Assembly: GCA_028279265.1 (NCBI GenBank)
Contig: JANQOC010000573.1
Location: 1-9,763, forward strand
Origin: Hyphomicrobiales bacterium
GTDB lineage: Bacteria; Pseudomonadota; Alphaproteobacteria; Rhizobiales; CAYWUX01
Length of the DNA: 9,763 bases
Direction: 5' to 3'
Below are positions 1-6,053 of the stretch, in pieces. Position numbers and translations under genes: made by a program. The notes beneath the pieces are model-generated. The model saw nothing but the letters and a program-made list of their open reading frames with translations. It was not told the DNA's origin and did no database searches. The stretch's first letter is position 1. Each line of letters opens with the position of its first letter.

Positions 1-392
1 TGCTCGACCTGCTGCAGAACGGGATCGGGGAGCCGTGTAGAGAACGTGTCACCGCACAGCATAAGCAGAGGCAGCCGATTGGTATGCGCAATGCCCGCAG
101 CGGTCAGCATGTTCGTCGTCCCGGGGCCGGCGGAGCTCGTTGCGAACATGAAACGCTGACGCAGCTTCTGCTTGGCATATCCGATCGCGGCCATGGCCAT
201 GGACTGTTCGTTCTGACCGCGATAAAGGGGCAGGCTTTCCCGACATTCGTAAAGGGCCTGACCGAGGCAAGTCACATTGCCGTGGCCAAATATTCCAAAC
301 CCACCTGCACAGATCCGGGTCGATTGTCCATCAATTTCAATGAATTGATTCTGCAGGAAGCGCGTCAACGCTTGAGCCGTTGTCAGTTTCAT
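1..392 (-). CDS. iolD: IolD, 3D-(3,5/4)-trihydroxycyclohexane-1,2-dione hydrolase, N-terminal part
   Basis: IolD is a thiamine-diphosphate enzyme that opens the trihydroxycyclohexanedione ring to 5-deoxy-D-glucuronate in the cytoplasm, the third step of inositol catabolism. The visible 130 codons begin MKLTTAQALTRFLQNQF and contain the IolD-type segment GIFGHGNVTCLGQAL (residues 33-47). They also hold RGQNEQSMAMAAIGYAK (58-74), in which E62 matches the conserved cofactor-activating glutamate of ThDP enzymes, and SSAGPGTTNMLTAAG (86-100) of the pyrimidine-binding domain. The ATG at 392-390 is chosen because it matches the family N-terminus and has GGAG at 406-403, ten bases upstream. The remaining roughly 480 residues lie left of the window. 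The gene is divergent from the dehydrogenase at 582, and the operator at 546-563 lies between them. The family call is firm; activity is inferred. Confidence 0.95.
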   Translation of the reverse strand, partial: MKLTTAQALTRFLQNQFIEIDGQSTRICAGGFGIFGHGNVTCLGQALYECRESLPLYRGQNEQSMAMAAIGYAKQKLRQRFMFATSSAGPGTTNMLTAAGIAHTNRLPLLMLCGDTFSTRLPDPVLQQVE

Positions 393-581
393 GACTTCAT
401 TGCTCCACTGGCATTTTGCTCTACTCGAAAGAGATCCCCGGACCACGCCTTCCGGAAATGCCCTTTTTCAAGCGGATTGCAGACACAATGCTGCAAATTC
501 CGATAGAATTCCGCTTGACGCAGAGAATAGTTCCAGTTTACCTGCTTTGCAACCGGTTGCAAAAAAGATTTAGGTTTAGGC
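393..581. promoter_or_regulatory. Divergent promoter region between iolD and the dehydrogenase operon
   Basis: This 189-base spacer has no credible gene. On the minus strand TTGCAA (552-547, half of the operator) is followed after 17 bases by TATTCT (529-524), a plausible -35/-10 pair for iolD. On the plus strand TTGACG (515-520) is a good -35, but the best -10 is poor (TTTACC, 537-542, 16-base spacer). A second dyad, TTGCAG-N8-CTGCAA, lies at 477-496. Both promoters are pattern matches only; alphaproteobacterial promoters are often degenerate. Confidence 0.45.
546..563. promoter_or_regulatory. LacI/GalR-type operator, copy 1
   Basis: A perfect 18-base palindrome, TTTGCAACCGGTTGCAAA, whose centre AACCGGTT fits the AANCGNTT core bound by LacI-family repressors. 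It ends 18 bases before the ATG of the dehydrogenase at 582. It would lie just downstream of the plus-strand -10 candidate and would overlap the iolD -35 candidate, so a bound repressor could block both directions. The same sequence occurs at 4957-4976 beside the LacI-family gene, which is the strongest evidence that it is that protein's binding site. Confidence 0.88.
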
Positions 582-1742
582 ATGAATAATCGAAGCACCG
601 TAGGAATCGGGATTGTGGGTGGCGGCTATATGGGTAAAGCCCATGCGGTGGCCATGGCCGCCGTCGGTGCCGTATTTGATACCGGCCTGCGACCGACACT
701 GGAGGTGATTTGCACAACCACAGAAGCCGGTGCAACAGCCAAAGCCAGAGCCTTCGGATTTAAGCGCGCAACCGCCGACTGGCGCAATCTCGTCGACGAT
801 GAAACCGTCGGGGCAGTGATCATTGCCACCCCTGCGGATAGCCATCGGGAAATTGCCGAACGCGCGATCCAGCTCGGCAAACCTGTTTTTTGTGAAAAAC
901 CTCTGGCCGCGACCCTGGAGGACGCCCGGGCCATGACGGCAGCCGCCGAAAAAGCCGGCATCATCAACATGACGGGATTCAATTACATTCGCACCCCCGC
1001 CACGCAGCTGGCACGAGAGATGATCGAAGCCGGAGAAATCGGCGAGCTTACCGCGTTCAGAGGCGAACATACCGAGGACTTTTACGCGAGCCCCGACGAA
1101 CCGGCCACATGGCGCGCCCAGGGACGGGCCAACGGAGCCATGGGAGATCTCGCGCCCCATATGGTGAACGCGGCCCTTACACTGGCCGGTCCCATCGAAT
1201 CCCTGGTCGCTGATATCGCCACGATCATCGGACAGCGTCCCGGCCGGGAAAACACTTCCGACCTCCAGCCCGTCCACAATGACGATTTCGGTCAGTTCAT
1301 CTGCCGTTTTGAAAATGGAGCCCGGGGACAACTGATGTTTTCCCGTGTCGCCCATGGCCGGAAAATGGGGTACATCTATGAAATCACGGGCACAAAAGGA
1401 GCTCTGCGATTCAACCAGGAAGATCAGAATTCCCTGTGGTTCTATGACGCCGGCCTCCCGGCAGCAAGAAACGGGTTTCGCCAGATCCTCACCGGACCCG
1501 AACATCCCGACTATGTCAATTTCTGCCTCGGGCCCGGTCATGGAACCGGCTATCAGGACCAGATTATAATCGAAGCGCGGGACTTCCTGCAGGCCATTGA
1601 AACCGGGGGCGACCTGTTTCCGACTTTCAGGGACGGGTTGGCCGTATCCGAAGTCCTCGAGGCTGCATACGTCTCATCGGATGAAGGGCGATGGGTCGGA
1701 ATCAGAGAAGTCCGCAGCCAGCAAGCGGGAGGGAAAGAGTGA
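582..1742 (+). CDS. Gfo/Idh/MocA-family NAD(P)-dependent dehydrogenase (first of two)
   Basis: A cytoplasmic oxidoreductase of 386 aa, first gene of a three-gene operon. The N-terminal Rossmann fold shows GIVGGGYMGKAH (residues 10-21). The family motif CEKP has E105-K106-P107, where the lysine is catalytic in relatives. The C-terminal domain carries GDLAPHMVN with D189 and H193 in the D-x3-H arrangement of the active site. It is clearly longer than canonical inositol 2-dehydrogenase IolG (about 330-345 aa). Overall it resembles the long subgroup that includes levoglucosan dehydrogenase, with the late TGPEHPDY and GHGTGYQDQIIIEARDFLQAI segments. Substrate is unknown; oxidation of an inositol isomer or derivative is inferred from iolD, iolB and the IolE-like neighbour. 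The ATG has a modest ribosome site (AGG at 572-574). Repression through the operator at 546-563 is likely. Confidence 0.92.
   Translation: MNNRSTVGIGIVGGGYMGKAHAVAMAAVGAVFDTGLRPTLEVICTTTEAGATAKARAFGFKRATADWRNLVDDETVGAVIIATPADSHREIAERAIQLGKPVFCEKPLAATLEDARAMTAAAEKAGIINMTGFNYIRTPATQLAREMIEAGEIGELTAFRGEHTEDFYASPDEPATWRAQGRANGAMGDLAPHMVNAALTLAGPIESLVADIATIIGQRPGRENTSDLQPVHNDDFGQFICRFENGARGQLMFSRVAHGRKMGYIYEITGTKGALRFNQEDQNSLWFYDAGLPAARNGFRQILTGPEHPDYVNFCLGPGHGTGYQDQIIIEARDFLQAIETGGDLFPTFRDGLAVSEVLEAAYVSSDEGRWVGIREVRSQQAGGKE
1727..1733 (+). promoter_or_regulatory. Ribosome-binding site that fixes the GTG start at 1739
   Basis: GGGAGGG lies five bases before GTG at 1739. It supports this start over the in-frame ATG at 1691, which would add 16 residues with no family counterpart and lies deep inside the preceding gene. 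Confidence 0.75.
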
Positions 1743-2635
1743 CCATAAGTATAGGCAATGCGCCCTGCTCCTGGGGCGTGGAATTCGCCGGCGATCCGCG
1801 AAACCCGCCATGGACCCAGGTCCTGGACGAGTGTGCAGCCGCCGGTTACCGGGGGATCGAACTTGGCCCCGTCGGCTATATGCCCGAGGACGCAAACGAA
1901 CTAAGGGATGCCCTTGCGGAACGGGACCTGACCCTGATCGGAGGTGTGGTGTTCCGTGCTTTCCACGACCCGGATCAGTGGGACGATGTCATGGACGGCG
2001 CTGTTCGAACGTGCCGGGCTCTTGCCGCCCATGGCGCCCGGCACCTGGTGCTCATTGATTCCATTTCACCGCGGCGGGCGCCGACAGCCGGGCGCGCCGG
2101 TGAGGCTGAGCAGATGGAAGCCGGGGAATGGAAGCAATTCGTCGAGCGTATCGAGACGGTCGCCAAGATGGGGACGGAAGAGTTTGGATTGACCGTAGGC
2201 ATCCACGCCCACGCGGCGGGTTTCATGGACTTTGAACCGGAACTCGAAAAACTCCTGGATGAAATTGATGACGGCATTCTGCAAATCTGCTTTGATACCG
2301 GCCATCATTCTTATGCCGGGTTTGATCCGGTGGCTTTCATGCAACGCCACATCGAACGCATTTCCTACATGCATTTCAAGGATATTGATGCCGACGTGAA
2401 GTCTTCGGTGATAAAGAACCGAACCGGGTTCTATGACGCCTGCGCCCAGGGCATTTTCTGCAATTTGGGTGAGGGCGATGTGAACTTCGCGGCGGTTCGG
2501 GAAATTCTGCTGAGCGCCGGCTTCGAGGGCTGGTGCACGGTCGAGCAGGACTGTGATCCCGAGGGAGATACGTCACCTGTGGCCAACGCCCGGGCCAACC
2601 GAGAATTTCTGAAAACAATCGGCTTCACGGAGTAA
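1739..2635 (+). CDS. IolE-like TIM-barrel protein (sugar phosphate isomerase/epimerase fold; inosose dehydratase relative)
   Basis: A 298-aa cytoplasmic protein of the AP endonuclease-2-like TIM-barrel family. It begins VTISIGNAPCSWGVEF. Expected metal or active-site positions are H156 and H158 (GIHAHA), D186 in DTGHH (186-190), H212 in MHFKDID and E269 in VEQD. The C-terminal half parallels IolE closely: HFKD, then FYDACAQGIFCNLGEGDVNF, then EGWCTVEQDCDP. IolE dehydrates keto-inositol (inosose) to the diketone that IolD hydrolyses, so the position between dehydrogenases and near iolD fits. However, the NAPCSWGVEF opening differs from textbook IolE, so an epimerase, isomerase or beta-eliminase role is also possible. 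The GTG start overlaps the preceding TGA by four bases, implying translational coupling. The fold call is firm; the reaction is inferred. Confidence 0.88.
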   Translation: MTISIGNAPCSWGVEFAGDPRNPPWTQVLDECAAAGYRGIELGPVGYMPEDANELRDALAERDLTLIGGVVFRAFHDPDQWDDVMDGAVRTCRALAAHGARHLVLIDSISPRRAPTAGRAGEAEQMEAGEWKQFVERIETVAKMGTEEFGLTVGIHAHAAGFMDFEPELEKLLDEIDDGILQICFDTGHHSYAGFDPVAFMQRHIERISYMHFKDIDADVKSSVIKNRTGFYDACAQGIFCNLGEGDVNFAAVREILLSAGFEGWCTVEQDCDPEGDTSPVANARANREFLKTIGFTE

Positions 2636-2640
2636 CACCC

Positions 2641-3792
2641 ATGACCAAATTGAACTGGGGGCTGATCGGCGGTGGCGAAGGCAGCCAGATTGGACCGGCC
2701 CATCGTCTTGGAGCCCAGGCGGACGGCCTCTTCAGATTTGCCGCAGGGGCCCTAGATCACAACCCGGAAGCCGGAAAAGCCTATGCGTGCGATCTTGGCG
2801 TGGCCGAAGACCGGGCCTATGGCGACTGGAAAGAGATGCTCGACAAAGAATCCCAGCGCACCGACCGCGTGGATCTCGTGACCATTGCTACACCCAATTC
2901 CACTCACTTTGAAATCACCAGGGCCTTTCTCGAAGCCGGATTTAATGTCCTCTGTGAAAAGCCCCTGACGATGACCGTTGCCGAGGCCCGGGAAATTGTC
3001 CGGATTGCCACGGACAAGAATGCGGTTTGTGCCGTGAACTATTGCTACAGCGCCTATCCCATGGTGCGTCACATTCGGGCCATGATAGCCCGCGGAGATC
3101 TCGGCAAAATCCGGCTGGTCATCACCAATTTCAGCCATGGCCACCACGCCGACGCGGCCGACCTGGATAATCCGCGGGTCCGCTGGCGTTATGATCCAGA
3201 ACTCGCCGGCGTTTCCGCCCAGTTTGCGGATTGCGGTATTCATGCCCTGCATCTCGCCAGTTTCGTTACCGCCGATGAGATCGCGACACTTTCCGCGGAC
3301 TTTGCCTCGTGCATCGAAGAGCGGAAGCTCGAAGATGACGCCATGATCAATTACCGAACGGAGCAGGGAATTGTCGGACGCTTATGGACTTCTTCCGTCG
3401 CTATCGGCCGCCAGCACGGGTTGGAACTGCAGGTGTTCGGGGAAAAAGGCGGGTTGCGCTGGTTCCAGGAACAGCCCAACCAGGTCTATTGGCAACCGCT
3501 CAACGGGTCGACGGAAATTCTGGAAAAAGGCGCAGACAATCTAACCGAGGATGCAAACCGCCTCAGCCGGGTTGTTGTCGGGTCTCCCGAAGGCTTCCCC
3601 ATGGCCGTCGCCAATATTTATTTCGATTTGGCAGCCGTTTTGAATGCAAAAAAAGCTGGAATCGAACCTGACAAATCCGCCACCTATTATCCCACAGCCG
3701 GCGACGGGCTGAGGTCCATGGCCGCGATTTTTGCCGCCGTTCAATCGGCAAACAATCAAGGCGCGTGGGTTGATGCCCGGCCGCCGGCTTAA
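2641..3792 (+). CDS. Gfo/Idh/MocA-family dehydrogenase (second of two)
   Basis: A 383-aa cytoplasmic NAD(P)-dependent oxidoreductase, last gene of the operon, five bases after the IolE-like gene. The Rossmann motif appears as GLIGGGEGSQIGPAHR near residue 7. CEKP follows with E106-K107-P108, and FADCGIHALH places D197 and H201 in the catalytic D-x3-H spacing. It is of a different subgroup from the dehydrogenase at 582: the sequences share the fold and motifs but little else by eye, so this is not a recent tandem duplication. Having two enzymes suggests either two stereospecific oxidations or an oxidation and a reduction in one route. Substrate unknown. The ATG is preceded by CGGAG at 2628-2632, eight bases upstream. 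Confidence 0.92.
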   Translation: MTKLNWGLIGGGEGSQIGPAHRLGAQADGLFRFAAGALDHNPEAGKAYACDLGVAEDRAYGDWKEMLDKESQRTDRVDLVTIATPNSTHFEITRAFLEAGFNVLCEKPLTMTVAEAREIVRIATDKNAVCAVNYCYSAYPMVRHIRAMIARGDLGKIRLVITNFSHGHHADAADLDNPRVRWRYDPELAGVSAQFADCGIHALHLASFVTADEIATLSADFASCIEERKLEDDAMINYRTEQGIVGRLWTSSVAIGRQHGLELQVFGEKGGLRWFQEQPNQVYWQPLNGSTEILEKGADNLTEDANRLSRVVVGSPEGFPMAVANIYFDLAAVLNAKKAGIEPDKSATYYPTAGDGLRSMAAIFAAVQSANNQGAWVDARPPA

Positions 3793-3834
3793 GAGACCGC
3801 CGGTGCCAATCCGACAAGATAGATAACGGATCGG
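3783..3834. terminator. Weak hairpins between convergent operon end and repressor gene
   Basis: The 62-base convergent gap contains two modest inverted repeats. GCCGGC/GCCGGT (3783-3788 with 3799-3804) spans the stop codon. CCAATCCG/CGGATCGG (3806-3813 with 3827-3834) has one mismatch. Neither is followed by a T-run on either strand, so intrinsic termination is doubtful. Confidence 0.25.
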
Positions 3835-3854
3835 AAAAAGATATTCTCTGGAAA

Positions 3855-4868
3855 CTACGTGTCGGCAGCCGCCGAACGCGCCTTCAGAGTCCCCCGCTCT
3901 ACAACCGAACACGGGAACACACGGGCTTCAAGGGCCCGGTCGGGCTCGTCCACCAGACCGACAATAAGCTCGATGGAACTCTTGATAATATCGCGGGTGG
4001 GCTGCCGGATGGTCGTCAGGTCATAAGCGCTCCACTGGGCAATCTCCAGATCGTTGAAACCGATGAGCCCCAGCTCTTCCGGCACCTTGATCCCCGACTG
4101 GCGGGCTTCGTCCAGGGCCCCCATGCAAATCAGATCATCACCGCAAAACACCGCTTCGACCGTTTTGGCCTGCAGAAGTTCCGACATCGCCGTGCGTCCC
4201 GCCTGATATTCGTAGGCGCTGGCATATCGGATATCCGCGGGTTCAATGCCCCTGTCTTGCAGGAACTTAACAAATCCCGCGGCCCTGTCCTGGGTGGTGG
4301 TCGCCGTTTCCGGACCGCCCAGGAATGCTAATTGCCGGTATCCGTAATTGTATAAAGTTTCCGCGGCCATTTGCCCGCAGGAAAAATTATCGACACCGAC
4401 AACGTGAACATCAGTACCGATACCGGCGCGACCGAAAACATGGACGACGGGCAACTGAGCATCTTTCAGAGACTTTGCAAAATAGGGAGGCAATGTGGAC
4501 GTGGCGACAATCACGCCATCGACGTTGTACTGCCTCAACATCTCAATGGACTGATCGAGATTGGTTTCATTTGTCAGGTTGACCAGAAGAGGCCGCAAAC
4601 CCAGCTTTTGCAGGGCCTGGGTATAGAGGTCAAAGACCTCGAGAAAGATCGGATTCTGGAAGTTATTGGCGATAAGGCCAATGAGCTTGGTGCGCTTTGT
4701 CGCCAGACTTCGCGCAATCAGGCTGGGCCGAAATCCGAGTTCCCGTGCAGCCTTTTCGACCTTTTTACGGGTTTTTTCCGAAACGCTGGCGCCGGACGTA
4801 AACGTGCGGGACACGGCGGAGCGCGACACGCCAGCCATTTTTGCCACTTCTTTTAAGGTGACGGCCAT
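3855..4868 (-). CDS. LacI/GalR-family transcriptional repressor
   Basis: A 337-aa regulator. The N-terminal helix-turn-helix reads TLKEVAKMAGVSRSAVSRTF (residues 4-23), followed by the hinge region RPSLIARSLATKRTKLIGLI. The rest is a periplasmic-binding-protein-like effector domain with DGVIVATST, CGDDLICMGALDEA and LIGFNDLEIAQW, the last typical of the family. The length is normal. The ATG at 4868-4866 has GGGAG (4880-4876) seven bases upstream. The gene lies between the two operons, and palindromes of LacI type occur in front of both and in front of its own start, so it probably represses both operons, iolD and itself. The inducer is likely the transported compound or an early intermediate. 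Regulation is inferred, not shown. Confidence 0.95.
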   Translation of the reverse strand: MAVTLKEVAKMAGVSRSAVSRTFTSGASVSEKTRKKVEKAARELGFRPSLIARSLATKRTKLIGLIANNFQNPIFLEVFDLYTQALQKLGLRPLLVNLTNETNLDQSIEMLRQYNVDGVIVATSTLPPYFAKSLKDAQLPVVHVFGRAGIGTDVHVVGVDNFSCGQMAAETLYNYGYRQLAFLGGPETATTTQDRAAGFVKFLQDRGIEPADIRYASAYEYQAGRTAMSELLQAKTVEAVFCGDDLICMGALDEARQSGIKVPEELGLIGFNDLEIAQWSAYDLTTIRQPTRDIIKSSIELIVGLVDEPDRALEARVFPCSVVERGTLKARSAAADT

Positions 4869-4944
4869 ATAACAACTCCCGACGTTGAATTCCTTGGCGT
4901 TTTGCCCGACTGCGGCCGTGCGAGTCTACCTATCTCACCGATTT

Positions 4945-4974
4945 ATTATATAGTGATTTTGCAACCGGTTGCAA
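4945..4974 (-). promoter_or_regulatory. Candidate promoter of the repressor gene
   Basis: On the minus strand TTGCAA (4974-4969), 18 bases of spacer and a perfect TATAAT (4950-4945) form a good sigma-70-type promoter. It would give a leader of about 70 bases. The -35 and most of the spacer lie within the operator at 4956-4977, so autoregulation is expected. A plus-strand counterpart for the transport operon is weaker: TTGCAA (4969-4974) with TTAGAT (4992-4997) at 17 bases. Confidence 0.55.
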
Positions 4975-4977
4975 AAT
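4956..4977. promoter_or_regulatory. LacI/GalR-type operator, copy 2
   Basis: A perfect palindrome of 22 bases with core TTTTGCAACCGGTTGCAAAA at 4957-4976. Its inner 18 bases are identical to the copy at 546-563. It sits between the divergent repressor gene and the sugar-binding-protein gene and overlaps the repressor's candidate promoter. The longer arms may make it the stronger site of the two. Confidence 0.9.
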
Positions 4978-5039
4978 TTATGCAATTATGGTTAGATTTG
5001 TCAGGGAGAGCGTTTTCCCAGACCAATTGTTCGAAATTC

Positions 5040-5045
5040 GGGAGG
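5040..5045 (+). promoter_or_regulatory. Ribosome-binding site for the sugar-binding protein
   Basis: GGGAGG lies six bases before ATG at 5052. It rules out the longer in-frame reading from 4902, which would run through the operator. Confidence 0.8.
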
Positions 5046-5051
5046 AAAAGA

Positions 5052-5981
5052 ATGAATCGAATAATTAAGACATTTGCAATTGCAGTTACGACCCTGATGA
5101 TGGCGGCTTCTGCCTGGGCTGCGGATATCATTGTCGTATCACACGGACAGGCAAGCGACCCCTTCTGGTCGGTTGTCAAAAATGGTGTCGAAAAGGCCGC
5201 CAAGGATACAGGCGCAAAAGTTTCCTACCGGGCACCGGAAACCTTCGACATGGTGGCGATGAGCCAGCTCATTGATGCCGCGGTGAACCAGGAGCCTGAC
5301 GGCATTGTGGTCTCTATTCCTGACGGCGATGCCCTCGGGCCATCGATCAAGAAGGCCGTCGCTGCGGGGATCCCCGTAATCTCAATGAATTCAGGGTCGG
5401 ACGTTTCTAGAAAACTCGGCGCTTTGCTGCATGTCGGACAAGAAGAATTCGATGCCGGTCTGGCAGCGGGCGAAAAGATGAAAAGCATGGGCAAGGAGAG
5501 TGCCATCTGCATCAACCACGAGGTTGGTAATGTCGCCCTTGATGCCCGGTGTGCCGGTTTTAAGAAGGGATTTGGCGGTAAAGTCGTCGTACTCCCGACA
5601 ACCAATGATCCGGCTGAAATTGAATCCAAGGTGAAAGCTTCCCTGGAATCCGACAGCCAGGTTGACGCTGTTATCGCCCTCGGCGCTTCCTTGGCCGGCG
5701 AACCTGCCGTCAAGGCCGTCAAGGCTCTGGGACGAGGCGAGGATGTGGCCGTTGGCTCATTTGACCTCTCAGCCAGTTACCTCGAGTCCGTCAGCAAAGG
5801 TGAAGCGGCATTTGCGATTGATCAGCAGCAGTTTCTGCAGGGATATCTACCGGTCGTATTTTTGGCCATGCATGCGGAATTCGGCCTGATCCCGGGTGGC
5901 AACGTGCCTTCCGGCCCTAACCTGATCACCAAGGACAAGGCGGCTCAGGTTGTTGAGCTATCAGCCAAGGGCATTCGCTAG
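5052..5981 (+). CDS. Periplasmic sugar/cyclitol-binding protein of a CUT2-type ABC transporter
   Basis: A 309-aa periplasmic solute receptor. The start MNRIIKTFAIAVTTLMMAASAWA is a classical Sec signal peptide with cleavage expected after A23 or A24. The mature part is a type-I (RbsB-like, Peripla_BP_4) fold: DIIVVSHGQASDPFWSVV at the first strand, MSQLIDAAVNQEPDGIVVSIPD, then VISMNSGSD, ending in AVGSFDLSASYLESVSKGEAAFAIDQQQFLQGY, which matches the ligand-contacting strand and hinge of this family. It delivers ligand to the permease encoded next. Family members bind pentoses, hexoses or inositols; the setting among iol genes favours an inositol or derivative. It is the first gene of the transport operon, downstream of the operator at 4956-4977. 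Only the ligand is uncertain. Confidence 0.93.
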   Translation: MNRIIKTFAIAVTTLMMAASAWAADIIVVSHGQASDPFWSVVKNGVEKAAKDTGAKVSYRAPETFDMVAMSQLIDAAVNQEPDGIVVSIPDGDALGPSIKKAVAAGIPVISMNSGSDVSRKLGALLHVGQEEFDAGLAAGEKMKSMGKESAICINHEVGNVALDARCAGFKKGFGGKVVVLPTTNDPAEIESKVKASLESDSQVDAVIALGASLAGEPAVKAVKALGRGEDVAVGSFDLSASYLESVSKGEAAFAIDQQQFLQGYLPVVFLAMHAEFGLIPGGNVPSGPNLITKDKAAQVVELSAKGIR

Positions 5982-6008
5982 AAAACAATAAAAATACAAA
6001 CTGAAGAT

Positions 6009-6033
6009 ACGGGACGGCGCCAAGCTGTCCCGT
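6009..6033 (+). other. Intercistronic stem-loop between binding-protein and permease genes
   Basis: ACGGGAC (6009-6015) pairs perfectly with GTCCCGT (6027-6033), extended inward by a G-T and a G-C pair around a seven-base loop. No T-run follows, so it is not a normal terminator. A hairpin at this place often protects the 3' end of the abundant binding-protein message; that role is inferred. Confidence 0.5.
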
Positions 6034-6042
6034 TGACCTACT

Positions 6043-6048
6043 GGGAGG
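6043..6048 (+). promoter_or_regulatory. Ribosome-binding site for the permease
   Basis: GGGAGG lies five bases before ATG at 6054 and supports this start over the in-frame TTG at 6033, which lies inside the stem-loop. Confidence 0.75.
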
Positions 6049-6053
6049 AAATC

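Noticed and set aside
576..1541. Long minus-strand open frame opposite the first dehydrogenase
   Set aside because: It is a shadow of a gene with clear family motifs, and its own translation shows no recognisable domain.
582..3792. Tandem duplication of the two dehydrogenases
   Set aside because: They share only fold motifs (Rossmann, EKP, D-x3-H); the N-terminal and C-terminal regions differ too much for a recent duplication.
4902..5051. N-terminal extension of the sugar-binding protein by 50 residues
   Set aside because: It would translate through the operator, lacks a ribosome site, and bury the signal peptide; the start at 5052 has both a strong ribosome site and a proper signal peptide.
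5071..5085. TTTGCAATTGCAG near the start of the sugar-binding-protein gene, resembling the operator arms
   Set aside because: The two arms abut without the CCGG centre and the match lies in the coding sequence for the signal peptide, so it does not fit the LacI-type site.
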